Part shown: in pieces, positions 47,311 through 59,023 of the stretch
Layout: each line of letters starts with the position of its first letter
How positions within the stretch are numbered: the stretch's first letter is position 1
Program-made: the position numbers and the translations under genes
Notes under the pieces: generated by a model
What the model was told of the DNA's origin: nothing
The model's input: only the letters and a program-made list of their open reading frames with translations
Database searches by the model: none
NCBI RefSeq assembly: GCF_000182925.2
Contig: NC_026503.1
Coordinates: 2,108,001 to 2,172,000 of the forward strand
Reading direction: 5' to 3'
DNA length: 64,000 nt
Origin: Neurospora crassa OR74A
Lineage: Eukaryota; Ascomycota; Sordariomycetes; Sordariales; Sordariaceae

Positions 47311-48957
47311 CTAGCACGTGTAAGTGACGGCGACCCATCGAGCAGGCACCCCGTCAGCGCCAACCACATACGGCTTCGTGCTCGTCTTACGGGGAGGAAG
47401 CGCCCACCGAGCTCGGCCTGGCTTCTGATCATCAAGCTTGCCGCATTTCCGCATGGCCATCTCCATAACCGCAATGCGAATGAAATCAGAGTTCTCGCGC
47501 ATCTCGCGCTGTCTTGGTCCAGGCATAGGATACTCGGATTTGGCGTTGGAAGGTTGCTGCGCTTGCGACGTGGATGAGAGACCGACAGATGGGCAAGGGA
47601 CCCGACCGGAGGAAGTAGAGGAGCCCCGGGCTCGCTGAACCCTGTACGTTTGCATCTGAATAGACGCCGTGAACACTTTGGTAGTCGGCGCTTGGGTGGC
47701 AGAGTGAGGCTGCTCCAGCCGGACCGTCGTAGTCGGGTTAAGGTAGCGACGCAGAGCGGCCGTCGGCTCCTCTTCGAGCAGCGGGGGCCTGCGTTCATCG
47801 GTAAAGGGGACTTGTGGGTCGAGTGTCAAGATCGATCGGGTAAGGAAGTCCTCTGGGGGAATGGACGGGAAGTTGAGATTCGAAAAGGACTTGGCAGCTT
47901 GACGAAGCGCACGCAATGACGCAGTAAGGTTCGACTTGAATACCGACTTGAAGGGTCTGAAACCGAGCCTGGAGTGCTTCTTTTCCTCCACCTCTTCGCG
48001 CTTGTCCTCAAAAACGCGGAAATCCAGCTCGTCATCCACAATTTCGGGAGATGATAATGGGTGGCCCTCCAGCTCTCCCGTGGGGGATAATACGGGCTCC
48101 AAAGACCGTCTGGTTGGGTGGATCTTGCGTCGCCTGTGCGGTGCAGGGGATGTTTCCATTGACGAAAGCGTATCGGTGTCGAAAGAATCGCTGAGCGATG
48201 GCGTCGAGTCTGATGAGAGAGTCCTGGACGAGAGCAAAGACCCGATGTTGCTATCGCTGATAGAGGAAGAATCGTCGTCCTCCAGGAGCTCAGGTGGTGT
48301 CAGAAGCAGGTCCAAAGGGCCTTTGTTACCCAACGAAAGACTGAATTCCTTCTCAGACTCGTGTGACTGGGCAATGATGGCATCAACTGTCATCCTCCTC
48401 TCCCGAAGAGTCTTGGCCTGACGAGCGCTTCGGGCAGCCCTTGGTTTTGGGATGCTCGTCATGGCAAGTAGGGCGGCCACCGAGGATGGAATAGCATCGG
48501 GGGAGTGCACATCCCTGGGACGGGGCGACGAGTGATGTTTCCGGTCAACAGTGTGGCGACGCTGCTTCTGCTGGTGGGCAGCGTCGCGCGACCTCGGCCT
48601 CACGGGAATCTGAACAGGGCTTGAGGGCATTGCCTGGACGTAGGAAGCGGTAGAAGGCATTTCAAAAACGGGTTTCGTAGTGTTGTTGTCGGTGTTAACG
48701 TGTCTGCGTGGTGTTTCCTGGGCATCCTTAACACGAAGAGATCCTGCTTCTGGGTGCCAAGAAGGAGATGGTGCCAATGTCTTGATAGGAGTTGTCACAA
48801 CTGGATCAATTGTGAAGTGGTCGAGTTTCGAGAGTGGTGGGCGAAGATGCATGTGTGGAGGTTTTGTTGTTTGTTTATCGAGATCCTGCTTGGGTTGGGA
48901 GGAATGACGTTGAGGTTGTCGCTGGCGCGAGATAAGGAACGAAGAGGCAGTGATCAT
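47311..48957 (-). CDS. Fungal protein of unknown function, mostly disordered
   Basis: A single open frame encodes 548 aa from the ATG at 48957; no intron is required. I do not recognise a named domain. The sequence is rich in Ser, Pro, Arg and Thr with several ordered islands. Residues 165-200 (VAALLAMTSIPKPRAARSARQAKTLRERRMTVDAII) look helical. Segment LGNKGPLDLLLTPPELLEDDDSSS is short and acidic. Near 335-375 the motif SRLGFRPFKSVFKSNLTASLRALRQAAKSFSNLNFPS could form an amphipathic helix. The C-terminal 70 residues contain RENSDFIRIAVMEMAMRKCGKL and RWALPPRKTS and PARWVAVTYTC, which read like a structured conserved end. The open frame keeps the same codon character as neighbouring genes. 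Coding status is likely; function is unknown. Confidence 0.75.
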   Translation of the reverse strand: MITASSFLISRQRQPQRHSSQPKQDLDKQTTKPPHMHLRPPLSKLDHFTIDPVVTTPIKTLAPSPSWHPEAGSLRVKDAQETPRRHVNTDNNTTKPVFEMPSTASYVQAMPSSPVQIPVRPRSRDAAHQQKQRRHTVDRKHHSSPRPRDVHSPDAIPSSVAALLAMTSIPKPRAARSARQAKTLRERRMTVDAIIAQSHESEKEFSLSLGNKGPLDLLLTPPELLEDDDSSSISDSNIGSLLSSRTLSSDSTPSLSDSFDTDTLSSMETSPAPHRRRKIHPTRRSLEPVLSPTGELEGHPLSSPEIVDDELDFRVFEDKREEVEEKKHSRLGFRPFKSVFKSNLTASLRALRQAAKSFSNLNFPSIPPEDFLTRSILTLDPQVPFTDERRPPLLEEEPTAALRRYLNPTTTVRLEQPHSATQAPTTKVFTASIQMQTYRVQRARGSSTSSGRVPCPSVGLSSTSQAQQPSNAKSEYPMPGPRQREMRENSDFIRIAVMEMAMRKCGKLDDQKPGRARWALPPRKTSTKPYVVGADGVPARWVAVTYTC

Positions 48958-51448
48958 GATGAAGAACTGAGGTATCGGCGCAGGCGCGCTTCATTAATAC
49001 CTGTAAGGTAAGGACGGGAAGGTGGGCGTAGACGCAAGCTTTGCCTTAACATGGGGTGGCCAGCCAATGGCGGGTGTATGTGTGTGTCACTGCCCGGTGG
49101 GGACAGGAACCTGACAGAAGTACCACAGAAGGCGGGCGGGAACCTCTCGGGCCACACGCCCGTATACTCTCAGCCAACCCGCGGCGCTGGGATTTGAGGC
49201 GATTTGGAGCGCTGGAGCCCTGGCGAGGCTTCCTTCAGTGGGAAACTCAACAGATTGAACACCAGATTGGATGGAAATTAGGTGCGTGCCGGGCTCCCCT
49301 CGCGTGTTTGTCGGTGCTGTTGCTGCCGTTGCAGGGGGGCCAGACAACGCCGGAGGGTTCAATCGAGTACGTAAAAGTGCGTCCGGATTGGAAGGTTCCA
49401 CGACGGGGTGGCTTCTAACGGGATCCACCGATTCGGGACCCTTTTTTTTGCTCGAGATCGATTGGGTTCGGAAATTACCCCCAGTTTCAGGAATTGCAAA
49501 CGGTTCGTAGGAAATAAGGATGAGTCGAAAAGATGGTGTTGTTGACAGGTAAGAGTTGCAGACGGGAGGTGAGATCGGTGCAAGAGGCCGAAGGTCGAGT
49601 GAGCGTGACGTGCCAGTCCGTGGGATCTCTTATCAATCCCAAGTTGGATGGACGGGCGGGAGTGCTCGCCTCTTACACTTATCTCGGTTCTGCCTGCCTG
49701 GCGCAGCTCGTTGGCGTCACCTGGAAGACCACACTGGGTGCTGGGTATCAAGGTCTCACAAGAAGTTCTCAGATACCTTAGTCTTGCTGCAGCGTGATCT
49801 CGTTTCCAGTTATCTCCAAGCGAATGCCCAACCAGTCCCTGGGTTGGCTGAGGTGTGGCTTGTCGCTACCCTATCGTGCTCTGTGAACCTGTACTGCTTT
49901 GGCAGGGGGTAGTCATTGGGTCGGGTGCAGTGTCGGTCTTGGTGATCAGTCAGCGTGTCGTATTGAATCTCTGCCTGCAACCTATGTCGAGAACAAATAA
50001 AGGCCGGCCAAGTTTCGAAAGTTGCATCCACACAGACACAGACGAAGATCCAGATCAACTTTCATATGTGCAAGGCCGCCGTGACCTTGATACATAAACT
50101 TTGTCGGCGATTCAAGATGGTGGACACCAGCTGATAAGACACATCGGGAGGAGGACATGGCTGGCCTGTCATGGTGTCGGACAACTATCTTGCTCCCTTC
50201 CACATGAGCTAGAGAGGTGTAACACGTCCAGTCGCCGCCCAGCTTTGTGACTTTCCAGCACCCGCTTCGTGGTCTCGTGCTACAGACCCCCAAGGCCCAA
50301 AAATGGCAAAAAGAAGACATGATAAGCCTGGAAGACATCAGCCAAGCATCTTAGCATGTACTACATGGGTACCTATTGATCGCACTGCGACAGATCATTG
50401 CCATTTGATAAGGGAGTAAATGTATGTCTTATAACCTCCAAAGTGCCATCATGAAGTTATTACATACTTTGGGCCAGTCTTTCGCCAGTCTCTTCAAGCC
50501 AAGGCCATTGAGGAAGGTCGTCTTCCTGAGAGCCATCGATATCTTCATCGACTTATAAATTCCTCGGAGTGCTCCGGCCTGCCTAATGCGAGTTGAAGCT
50601 CTATCAAAGGGTACTTGGCGGCGGGCGGGCTTGTGCGAGAATACAAGCCTGTCTTGGCCCGTCCAGCAGGTATCGCTCGTTGTGGGGGTTCCGCCTCTTG
50701 TCGTTCTTGTCATTCGGGCGAACACACCTTGTCGTGTGTCCTGCATCGGTATGACAATGCGCAGCAGGTGAGACAGACTCTTTACTTCCTTTGATATCGC
50801 GCTTCATCGAAATCTGTCTTACCTCAGCTTTATCGATACCTACCAACACGTTTGACTTTACAGCAAAATGAAGAGTCGTCGTTGCACCGCGGCAAGTGGG
50901 CGCACATTCCCCTTTTCGCAACGAATCGAATTTGTGCCGCTTCCAAACTCGGGGTTCGAACATTGTGGAGGACCGAGACAAGAGCGGATCACTGCAAAAA
51001 GCGGAGCGACTGACCAAGTGGGTTCGTCCGGCAGCTCAGCCGACGAATTGGCGGATTGAGAATTCCGGCCACCGTTGAGCGCGCAAGTTTGGAGAAGCTC
51101 GCTGCCCCCAGCCCAGCCTTCGGATCCGGCGGCTGCGCAAACTGTTGGGGTTGCACACCACGGGCCTGGGAATCGACACATCGCAGAAAGGCCCAGCTGA
51201 GCCTTGGGAGTTTTGCAGACAGTCAGACACCAGCCTCGTGGATGGCTGTTTGTCTAGCAGCCCAATTACACATGAATCTGATATCAGCCGTTTTCGGGAA
51301 GTATACACGTACTTTCTCCATGGTCTAGCCCTTCCGGGACTAACCCGTAGCCTTCATCTGTCGCTGCCGTGAAACAAAATGCACGTCAAAATTTGCGCTG
51401 TTCTCCATGACACAAGATGGGTGGACCTCGTATGGCTTCTTTCTCTCG

Positions 51449-51467
51449 TTTTTTTTTTTTTTTTTTT
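51449..51467. repeat. T19 homopolymer
   Basis: Nineteen T residues lie in gene-free DNA. Nothing adjoining indicates a mobile element. Confidence 0.8.
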
Positions 51468-54400
51468 CCCTCGCCCAGAGCGCCAAATTGGCCGCCGAGG
51501 CTCGAAAATCTCTCAAACTTGCCCCGAGATTCGGGGACCCTGGATGTTCTCGAAGATTTCCCCAATCATGCATCACTACCGAATCCCGACACCATTCTCG
51601 GGGTCCATAACATGCGGACATGCGGCCACCCGGGCAACACGGCATCGGTCGAGTCTCCTCCGTCCCCAGCCGCCAACTTCTCAAAAGAATTCCCCGAAAT
51701 GATGGGTCCGTCGATGCGGTGAGGTTTCTCGGCGCTGCGCAGTCCTTGACTCCGGGATATTACCGTCAACGAACGACACAACAAAGGCGATAACACTGGC
51801 AATCCTGCACCCCACACGCCGCCATCAATGCCGCTTCTTTGATTCCCCACCCCCAATAACACATACACTACCTACATACCAAGGGTGAATAATACACCTC
51901 TGCAAGCATTTTCTTCGTTAGCGCGATGAAATCGCAAGTGGCGAAAACTTTATTTTCCTTCAAAAGATGCTGGGTATGATGTCTGCTGCCAACAAGTTAA
52001 TTCTGTAAATCGGCCATAGGGAAGTTTTGGAGCTCTTGTTGGCCTTTCAAGAGAGAAACTGTCCTCAAGTATGGAGTGACATGGGATAATGACAAGAATT
52101 TATGACGCCACAGAAGCATCTAATAAGTCGTCCTCTGTTGCTTCATTCTATCTTCTCCAATGCCTTCAAGACTGGAAGATAAACCTTCAACAGTACAATA
52201 CCCAATGAAAAGCTGAAATCCCCCAAACTAGTAAAGCGTTGGGGAGTCTGTACCAGACTAACATGTAAGCTAGGACTGGATTGCATGTAGTGTAGAAGTC
52301 GGCGCGGACACTTCAACACTGACAGGCGCCGGGATACATGCCTTCTACTCCGGAGATAATTCCCATTTACAATGCATATCATCCAACCACTCTCCTCGCC
52401 CACGCCTACACCACGCTAACACAAGTGATCGGCATTAACCAAGATAACTTAAAAAAAAAAACCTTCGTCGTTATCTAGTAAAGCCAAGTGGAAGGCATGT
52501 CAATTGTCTCGTCAATCTTATCAACAGGTTCGAACACAAAGAGAAACCTGAGCCTACTCTGGCCTACCACTGGATGGGTTGCACCCCCAACACGAGAAGA
52601 TCGATCCACGTGGGAGATCAAGCCTCACACCACCCACCCATCCCTTTGACTCCCCCGTCCACTCAAAAGACATCAAACATGAAGGGCTCCACCATCCTCT
52701 TGCTGAAGTGGTGGGCATGAATGCGGGGTGCATTAGGCCTGGGCAGACCTGTAGCCCAAAGCTCTCTGAAAAGTGAGATTGCTGATGAAGCCGGCTAATG
52801 CGTTCACTAGTTATTCTACATTGACCAGACGTGCCACACGACAGGCAGCCCAAAGAAGACACACCTGTGTGATTGTGAGGCACCATGTTCTGAGATGTGA
52901 GGATTTATATCAAGCGGCGCTCGGCTCTCCTGCCCATTGACTGACCCGGCCACAGAGAACCAAGCGAGCAAGTGTTCGATGAAAAAGGACACAAAAAGAA
53001 TACACTACTCCTGTTGGACAAGCACGAGATGATTCCAGATCCCTAGGACAATTACATTGAAAGACTTTCGCTCGGTAAATTACAGATTCTCCGAACCAAG
53101 ACAGAATGGACAAACGACCTTCTGGAATTGTTCTTTGCGCCGAAAGTGGGCTTAGGTAGTAGCGTGGCAGGCCTCGGCTCTTCTTATGATGCTGTGGCGC
53201 TCCTGGCGCTTCCACAAAAAGTCAGGTCACAGATATGTAACGCGGCCATGGTAAACGTACTGTAACATTGACAGGCCATGTCTCCACCAACTCCATCTGT
53301 CGAAAAAGTTTATCGGAAGCTGTGGTTGTATCCAACATCCGAATTGAGAAGGCAGTTTGTCTGGAGAAGAAAACCAGACCAGGGTATGTAGTAGTAGAAG
53401 GGATTACATGTGCGGTGTGTTGAGGAACCATATAACAGTACCGATCCATACCGTTGGTAGCCGTATTACGCGCGGCTTATATTCCTTATCAGTCGACTGA
53501 ACGGATCAAAGGGTAAAAAAAAGTCGTGTCATTATTCCATTTCAGGCACTGACCGAATGGCAGGTACGCATGGTGGTGTAGCATCGAGAAGAATTGTCGT
53601 GGGGAGAAAAGCTTATCTTTGGCGCAACGTCATAATCCATAGAGGTTCCGGACTTTACACTATAATTGCCAATTGTTCTCAGCCCTCAGCAGCAACAATC
53701 GCTTCGAGAAGCTCGCGTGGTAGCAGCTACAGGAAGCACACGGTGCTGCTTGTAGCGAAAGGTAATTTTGACTTCCCGTTCATAAGCCTCAAACCGTGGC
53801 CACAACAAGTAGGTGATCACGCTCCAGTAAACTTACACAATTGTTTTCTTTCCTCAAAAACGGTGGGAACATGTCCACGACACTCAAGACTTCCTCAACC
53901 CCAACGAAGCACGTGGGTATAACACAGGACAAAAAAAAGTCCGGGGTTACATACTATGTACTCTCAGTAGGTATCCACCTACACACACACCTTCCTTCCA
54001 AGAGCCGAGAAGAGTCCTTCCACTGTTCAATGCTGTGCTTACCAACACCCAAATAGGAAAGACAGAACTAAAGAGACCGCTCGAGGAAATTTTTCACAAC
54101 ACAAACATGAAGTAGCGGGAGCTCAAAGAGCTGTTCTGCCTGCCCTTGCTGACAAGGGAACCGGCCAACAGCGGCTTGGGGAATCTACAACTTGCTTCCT
54201 GGTTGCTAAACACAAGACTCCATAAAGTTATGGCACGATGTTGAGTAGCATGGCATCATGCGCCCCCATCGTGTGTTCCTGACTGACAAAAGTCTCATAC
54301 TCATGCAGTAAGAGTTTGGCAAGGATAGCATGTGCACCACTAGATGCTTCTCGAGTTTGTATAAATCTCGATCCCAACATCATGATGTTTTAGGGCAAGC

Positions 54401-55331
54401 GAGTGTATCATATGCACGCAACGCATTTTGGCTGAGAGTACGTGGGGGGAGAATACATAGGCGGCCACACATAATCCGGGGAATAATATCCGGTAAGGCC
54501 GATAATGTCCAGAAAATCAAATGAAACAGTCATGATCTGTGGGCTTATCGTGGAGGGAGATTGACAGGAGTAATACTTCATACCCTCGAAGAGGAAGGTG
54601 AAAGGAGGGATACGTGAGATCGATACAGACAAGGACAAGGTTCGTTGTTGTTGTTTTGGTAAGGACTTCGCAGTCCAATACTCCGCCTTTTTTTCCACTT
54701 GCCATCATGCGTTCACACTCACTTTCTTCTCATTACCCTCTACACTGGCCCATCACCAAACGGACGTCAAGCCGCAAGGAGTCACTGGGGTTATTCCGTA
54801 GGATGAACATTCAAGCATGAAACTGAAGATTCACTTGGCATCAAGGATGCTCCCCCCAGTTCACGGCAGCCAGAAGCACAAGTAGCACGAAAGAACACAT
54901 CCGTACCTTCCAAATCATTGAAACATGGGTTGCAGGTAGCTGAGTCGTACCTTCCTTCGACTTCCCACCATAGTCGCGAAAAGAAGAACCAAGAAGAGAA
55001 AGAGAAAGAAACGTGCGGTGCTAGCAGGCTGAGTCACCGGCCTGGCAGTCAGTCATTGGCTCACCTAACGCAGGACCTCGAGAATTACAAAGTGGCCATG
55101 GTCGTATGTTGCTTACCTAGGTAGATCAGTTGCGCCTGAAACTGCCTCGTACTGACCTCAGCCTCGTATCTTCCCTTTTTGTTGCCTGGCTACTGGAGTG
55201 CGGTATTCGACGACTTATCTTTTGTCAAGTCGCTTGATACGAAAGCTAGAAATACCATTGTGAGGTATCTTGTTAGTCGTCCCAGTTACAGAGGTAGGGT
55301 GACTTGGACACTACGTGAACACTCACTACTT

Positions 55332-55441
55332 AAAAAAAAAAAAAAAAGATGAAAAAAGAAAAAAAAAAAAAAAAGAAATAAAAAAAAAAGAAGAAGAAGA
55401 AGAAGAAGAAGAAGCAGAAGAAGAAGAATAATAATAATAAA
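55332..55441. repeat. Compound purine tract: poly-A, GAA repeat, TAA repeat
   Basis: About 110 bases are nearly free of C: interrupted A runs, then about a dozen GAA units with one GCA break, then TAA units. Mirror-symmetric purine tracts of this sort can form triplex DNA. The run could mark an old poly-A tail with decayed microsatellite growth, but no element body is recognisable on either side. Confidence 0.85.
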
Positions 55442-56730
55442 GCTTGAGTTTAGTAGACACTTGAGACCAGGAGTTCCTCGAGATGTACTGATGAGCCAAG
55501 TAGTACGCAACAGTCATCCTGAGAAAGTGAAACCAGGGACGGCAGGCAGATCGCTATATGATATGAAGCCAATTATATAGGGAGAAGGGACCTTAAGTCA
55601 GTTTGTCAGTCACTGCCTTCAATGTGTTGGCTTCTTTCCTCACAGATATATCTTGTACTGGTGTCATTGGGACAAGTGTCCAAGTGGGAGCAATGATCAG
55701 GATGACTTACCCCAGACAATCATAAGAGACTAAGCGTTGTACAAGATAGTTTTTTTTTTTCTTGTGTCATAGCAGTTTCATGGGGGGGGGAAAGATCGTT
55801 TTTGTCCAGTCACTTGTCTTGAGGTCCCCTCACTCGTTCAACATAGTTTGTCTATCGAATGTCATAATTTTCGGGCTTCTCAGTGTTGGCATGTTGCTTC
55901 CAGGGTGTAGACAGCTCTCTCTTGTCAGTCAAGGTTCATTTGACCCATTGAAATGTTAAGTTTCATCAATCTCACCGGTTTTCATGTCCCCATCCTTTCT
56001 ATGATGATCTATGTTTGGATGGAAAATAAGAATAGTCTTGGCAAAAATTCAAAGAGTCAGCAAGAGCGCAATATAATACATTTACCTCCAAGAACCTTTA
56101 CTCCATAGTCTTTCAAAGAGCTCTTGTAACCTGAATCATGTACCTCCGCTACAGAGAACTCCTTCTATGTGCCAAGTAGCTTGGCCATTTCAAAGATAAC
56201 CACTCAAGCGAGAGCCAGAGTCATGCGCACAAGTAGGCCAAGCAACAATGACACTCATGTATATAAGGTTCGTTCGAACACATTGGACTCCAATCGTCGA
56301 TTCTACCGTGTCATTCTAATCGCCAGCTCTTTAGTTTTACCACAGCCCCTTATCTCGTTGGAAGTTTAGTATTATATTGTACCTTGCCAAGTAATCGTAG
56401 GGTTGCTTCAAACTGACCAAAGACAAGACAAATTTGGTACGTCAATCAACGCACTGAGCCCTTGAAGCATGCCTTCTGCTTGGGGCTGTAAATCACTACC
56501 TTGGAATTATCACATTGGGACAAGTCTCGTTCAATTGTGAACATGTTGCAGGGTGTGTCGGAATCTTACCTGTAGCTCTATGGACACGACTAAAGAAGCC
56601 AATAAGAATCCAGCGACCAGACTACATTGGATTGTATCCATATTGGATTTGTCCTTGTGAACGGGTATCTCGCTGGCTTCATGTTATGTGTTTGGTCCTT
56701 CGTCAGAAAAACCGAAGAGTTGTTAGGTAG

Positions 56731-56758
56731 TCATAGAAGTGAGTGATGACTTCTATGA
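56731..56758. repeat. Perfect 10-bp inverted repeat, 8-base loop
   Basis: TCATAGAAGT is followed after eight bases by its exact complement ACTTCTATGA. It lies in gene-free DNA, with TAGGTAG at its left edge. It could be an RNA hairpin or a dimeric protein site, or it could be chance over 9 kb. Confidence 0.6.
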
Positions 56759-58033
56759 TGTACCACACAAATCATGATATGTATTTACGGTTTGGATGAC
56801 AGTAGGTAGGTAAGTAGCCCGGCAGGTGCTAACCCTGGCATCGGCACCATTCTTTCCTTCCTTCCTTCTTTCTTCATCCCGCCGCTGGGATTGCCGCCGG
56901 ACGCACCTCCGTACCCCAACCTTCCTAAGTCTCCTTCATCAGATCGCATCCAAGCCCCAGATTTCTATGTAAGAGACTTCTGGCTTGGTCCTCCTTCCAA
57001 CAACAACAGCTGCCTGGTCAGATGGCAAAGCGGTTTACAGTACCCACCGATTATCCACTTGAAACCCCAGGTCCCAAAACCTACTGCGTGTCTGGACTGG
57101 AAATGGTGTGTGTTGGGATACGTCAAGAGGCCTTTACATGCCTAGTAGCCGGTCTACCTTCATGGTATCTGGGAACACTCTAGCCAACAGAAGCATTACA
57201 ATACAAACGGCTCGCCGCTGCCAGAAGGATTGGTTATTGTTTCCTGTGCTCTCTTTCTCTCTTATACTCCTCTGGAGAGGTGGTTGGTTATGATCGAACC
57301 AACCGTCGGTGATACTTTTGTGCAACTCTTGGTTGAACTCATTTGAACACTATTTATTGATTGACCCTCTTTCTGATTACTGCTTGTTCGCAAAGATGTA
57401 AACATACTTAGATTGAGACGATGAAGGAGGAGAGTAGTTAAGTATATGATCGTTGTGAGGAAACAAAGTGGATATAACCTGACCCATGGATGCAGGGGCC
57501 ATCCTCACAGCTTCCTATTGCAAACCCGAGCCATGAGTGTAATGTACAACGGCAATAGAACTCATGAAAGAAGCAGGAGCAAGAAACAGCAATTTTCTAT
57601 GTCTATATGTTGAGACATGGTGTCGTGGTTAGTTAGGTAGTCTTGGTATCCCGCCAAGCAAAGCTTTGGATAGTCGGTATCTAAAAGTGTTTCTGAAGAA
57701 GAAGAAGAGAAATTAACTCGTCCTTACAACTTTAGAGGATATTTTGCTTGTCTTTCTTGATAACGCGGTTGAACCAGGGAATCCTCATTTTGCACGTTTT
57801 AGAGTAATTTGAATTGAATATCCTACTTGACCTCCCAAACAGGACCTTCAACATGAAAACTATCTTCGCGAGATTGAACACCGCTTAACCACCGCAGTCG
57901 CTCGCTTATATACACGCCATAACATCATCAAGTCCATTTTTTTTTCTTCCTCTCACGTATCCAGCCCCTAAACGTCATATTCTTCCCTCACAGCCACTCA
58001 AAGCCCAACCCAACTCAAGTTCTCTGCATTAGT

Positions 58034-59023
58034 TCAAGCAGTAGAAGCCCACAGCTCCCTCATCTGCACCAGCCCCGGGATACTTCCCAGCAACCCCACC
58101 ACCATCTCGCTCACCAGCCCCTTCTCACTACTCCAATGTACCGTCAACGGCGCCCACGCCAAGTTCTTGGCCAGGTTACCCTTCCAGCTATCCTCCTTCC
58201 ACCTTTCCTTTGGCTCCAGCGCCAGGAGCCGTCCAATCTCGATCCCGACATACGCAGCCCAGAACCTAGCTGACCACAGATACGCCTTTCCGATGCGCGC
58301 GGGTTGCCAACCCAGTACGCCCTTGGAGGAAAGATAGGCGCCGTTTTCGAGGACTTGCAGCGCGACGCAGAGGGAGAATTGCAAGAGGGAGATGGCCGCC
58401 TCGGTTGTGGAGGGGAGTTGCTCCTTTTCCGAGGCAGAAAGGGAAGAAGGGTTGCGCTTCGCCCGCCAAACAGCCGCCGCTTTGGCAAAGACGCCCTTGC
58501 CCCAGAAGTACATGCCCACCAAAGCCCAGAGGCGGGTCATGGTGCGGGCCTCGCTCAGCAGGGTAGAAAGAGCATTGAGGCGCTTCGCGTGGACGAGGGC
58601 TTTGGCAGCCGCAGGCGCGACAGCGGCGGCAGTCTTGGAGTCGACCACGACCGCGGTCTTGGCGCCGGGGGGGACGGAACCCGCAATGACGGCGAGCCAC
58701 TCGCGCAAGGACCGTTGGAGGATGGAGCGCGAGAGGACCCCCAAGATGGAGGCGGAGAACTTGGAGGTGTAGCAGAGTAGGAGGAGGACGGTGTCGATGC
58801 CCGTGGGGGTGGATAGGCACTTGTTGAGCCGCGCGAGGAAAGCGTCGGAGGCGTAGAGGGCCTTGGCCAGGGCGGCCGGCGACGGCTGGGGCTTCTTTTC
58901 GTTGACGGACGTGATGGGCTCGAGGGCGGCGGCGGCGGAGGGAGGGGGAATGGGTTCGCCCGAGGGTAGATCGGCGACGGGCGCGACGGGCTCCGATGCG
59001 ATGGCGGGCGCTGAGTCGGACAT
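58034..59023 (-). CDS. PEX11-family peroxisomal membrane protein
   Basis: PEX11-family proteins bend and elongate the peroxisomal membrane before fission. The single exon gives 329 aa. Residues 1-50 are Pro/Ala-rich and disordered. The conserved part starts at LAKALYASDAFLARLNKCLSTPTGIDTVLLLLCYTSKF, matching the opening amphipathic helix and first hydrophobic stretch. Ala-rich helices, then LSTLLSEARTMTRLWALVGMYFWGKGVF, follow; the SEARTMTRLWAL block is characteristic of PEX11 proteins and lies where RFF-type motifs occur in other members. Later hydrophobic runs include SLLQFSLCVALQVLENGAYLSSKGVLGW and a C-terminal MVVGLLGSIPGLVQM. The proline-rich front and length resemble the fungal PEX11C/gamma-like subgroup more than the short classic PEX11. 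The family is likely; the subgroup is tentative. Confidence 0.85.
   Translation of the reverse strand: MSDSAPAIASEPVAPVADLPSGEPIPPPSAAAALEPITSVNEKKPQPSPAALAKALYASDAFLARLNKCLSTPTGIDTVLLLLCYTSKFSASILGVLSRSILQRSLREWLAVIAGSVPPGAKTAVVVDSKTAAAVAPAAAKALVHAKRLNALSTLLSEARTMTRLWALVGMYFWGKGVFAKAAAVWRAKRNPSSLSASEKEQLPSTTEAAISLLQFSLCVALQVLENGAYLSSKGVLGWQPARIGKAYLWSARFWAAYVGIEIGRLLALEPKERWKEDSWKGNLAKNLAWAPLTVHWSSEKGLVSEMVVGLLGSIPGLVQMRELWASTA

Larger units (their letters stand above)
48958..58033. other. 9 kb stretch with no recognisable gene
   Basis: No open frame here exceeds about 140 codons, and none shows domain motifs or consistent splicing. Simple repeats include T19 at 51449-51467 and the A/GAA/TAA tract at 55332-55441. 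A perfect 10-bp inverted repeat lies at 56731-56758. TAGGTAGG-type motifs occur at about 51851, 55119 and 56803. GC content is not clearly depressed, so heavy RIP damage is not evident. The stretch could host non-coding transcripts or small intron-rich genes that cannot be resolved by eye. The right end, 57880-58033, is the 3' side of the PEX11-like gene. Confidence 0.5.

Noticed and set aside
50950-50965. GGGTTCGAAC as a tRNA B box
   Set aside because: No matching acceptor, D or anticodon stems can be folded around it.
54408-54698. Small minus-strand frame of 96 codons
   Set aside because: No signal peptide, motif or supporting splice context was found.
56891-57145. Plus-strand frame of 84 codons, Pro-rich
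   Set aside because: It is short, isolated and lacks recognisable motifs; not enough to call a gene.
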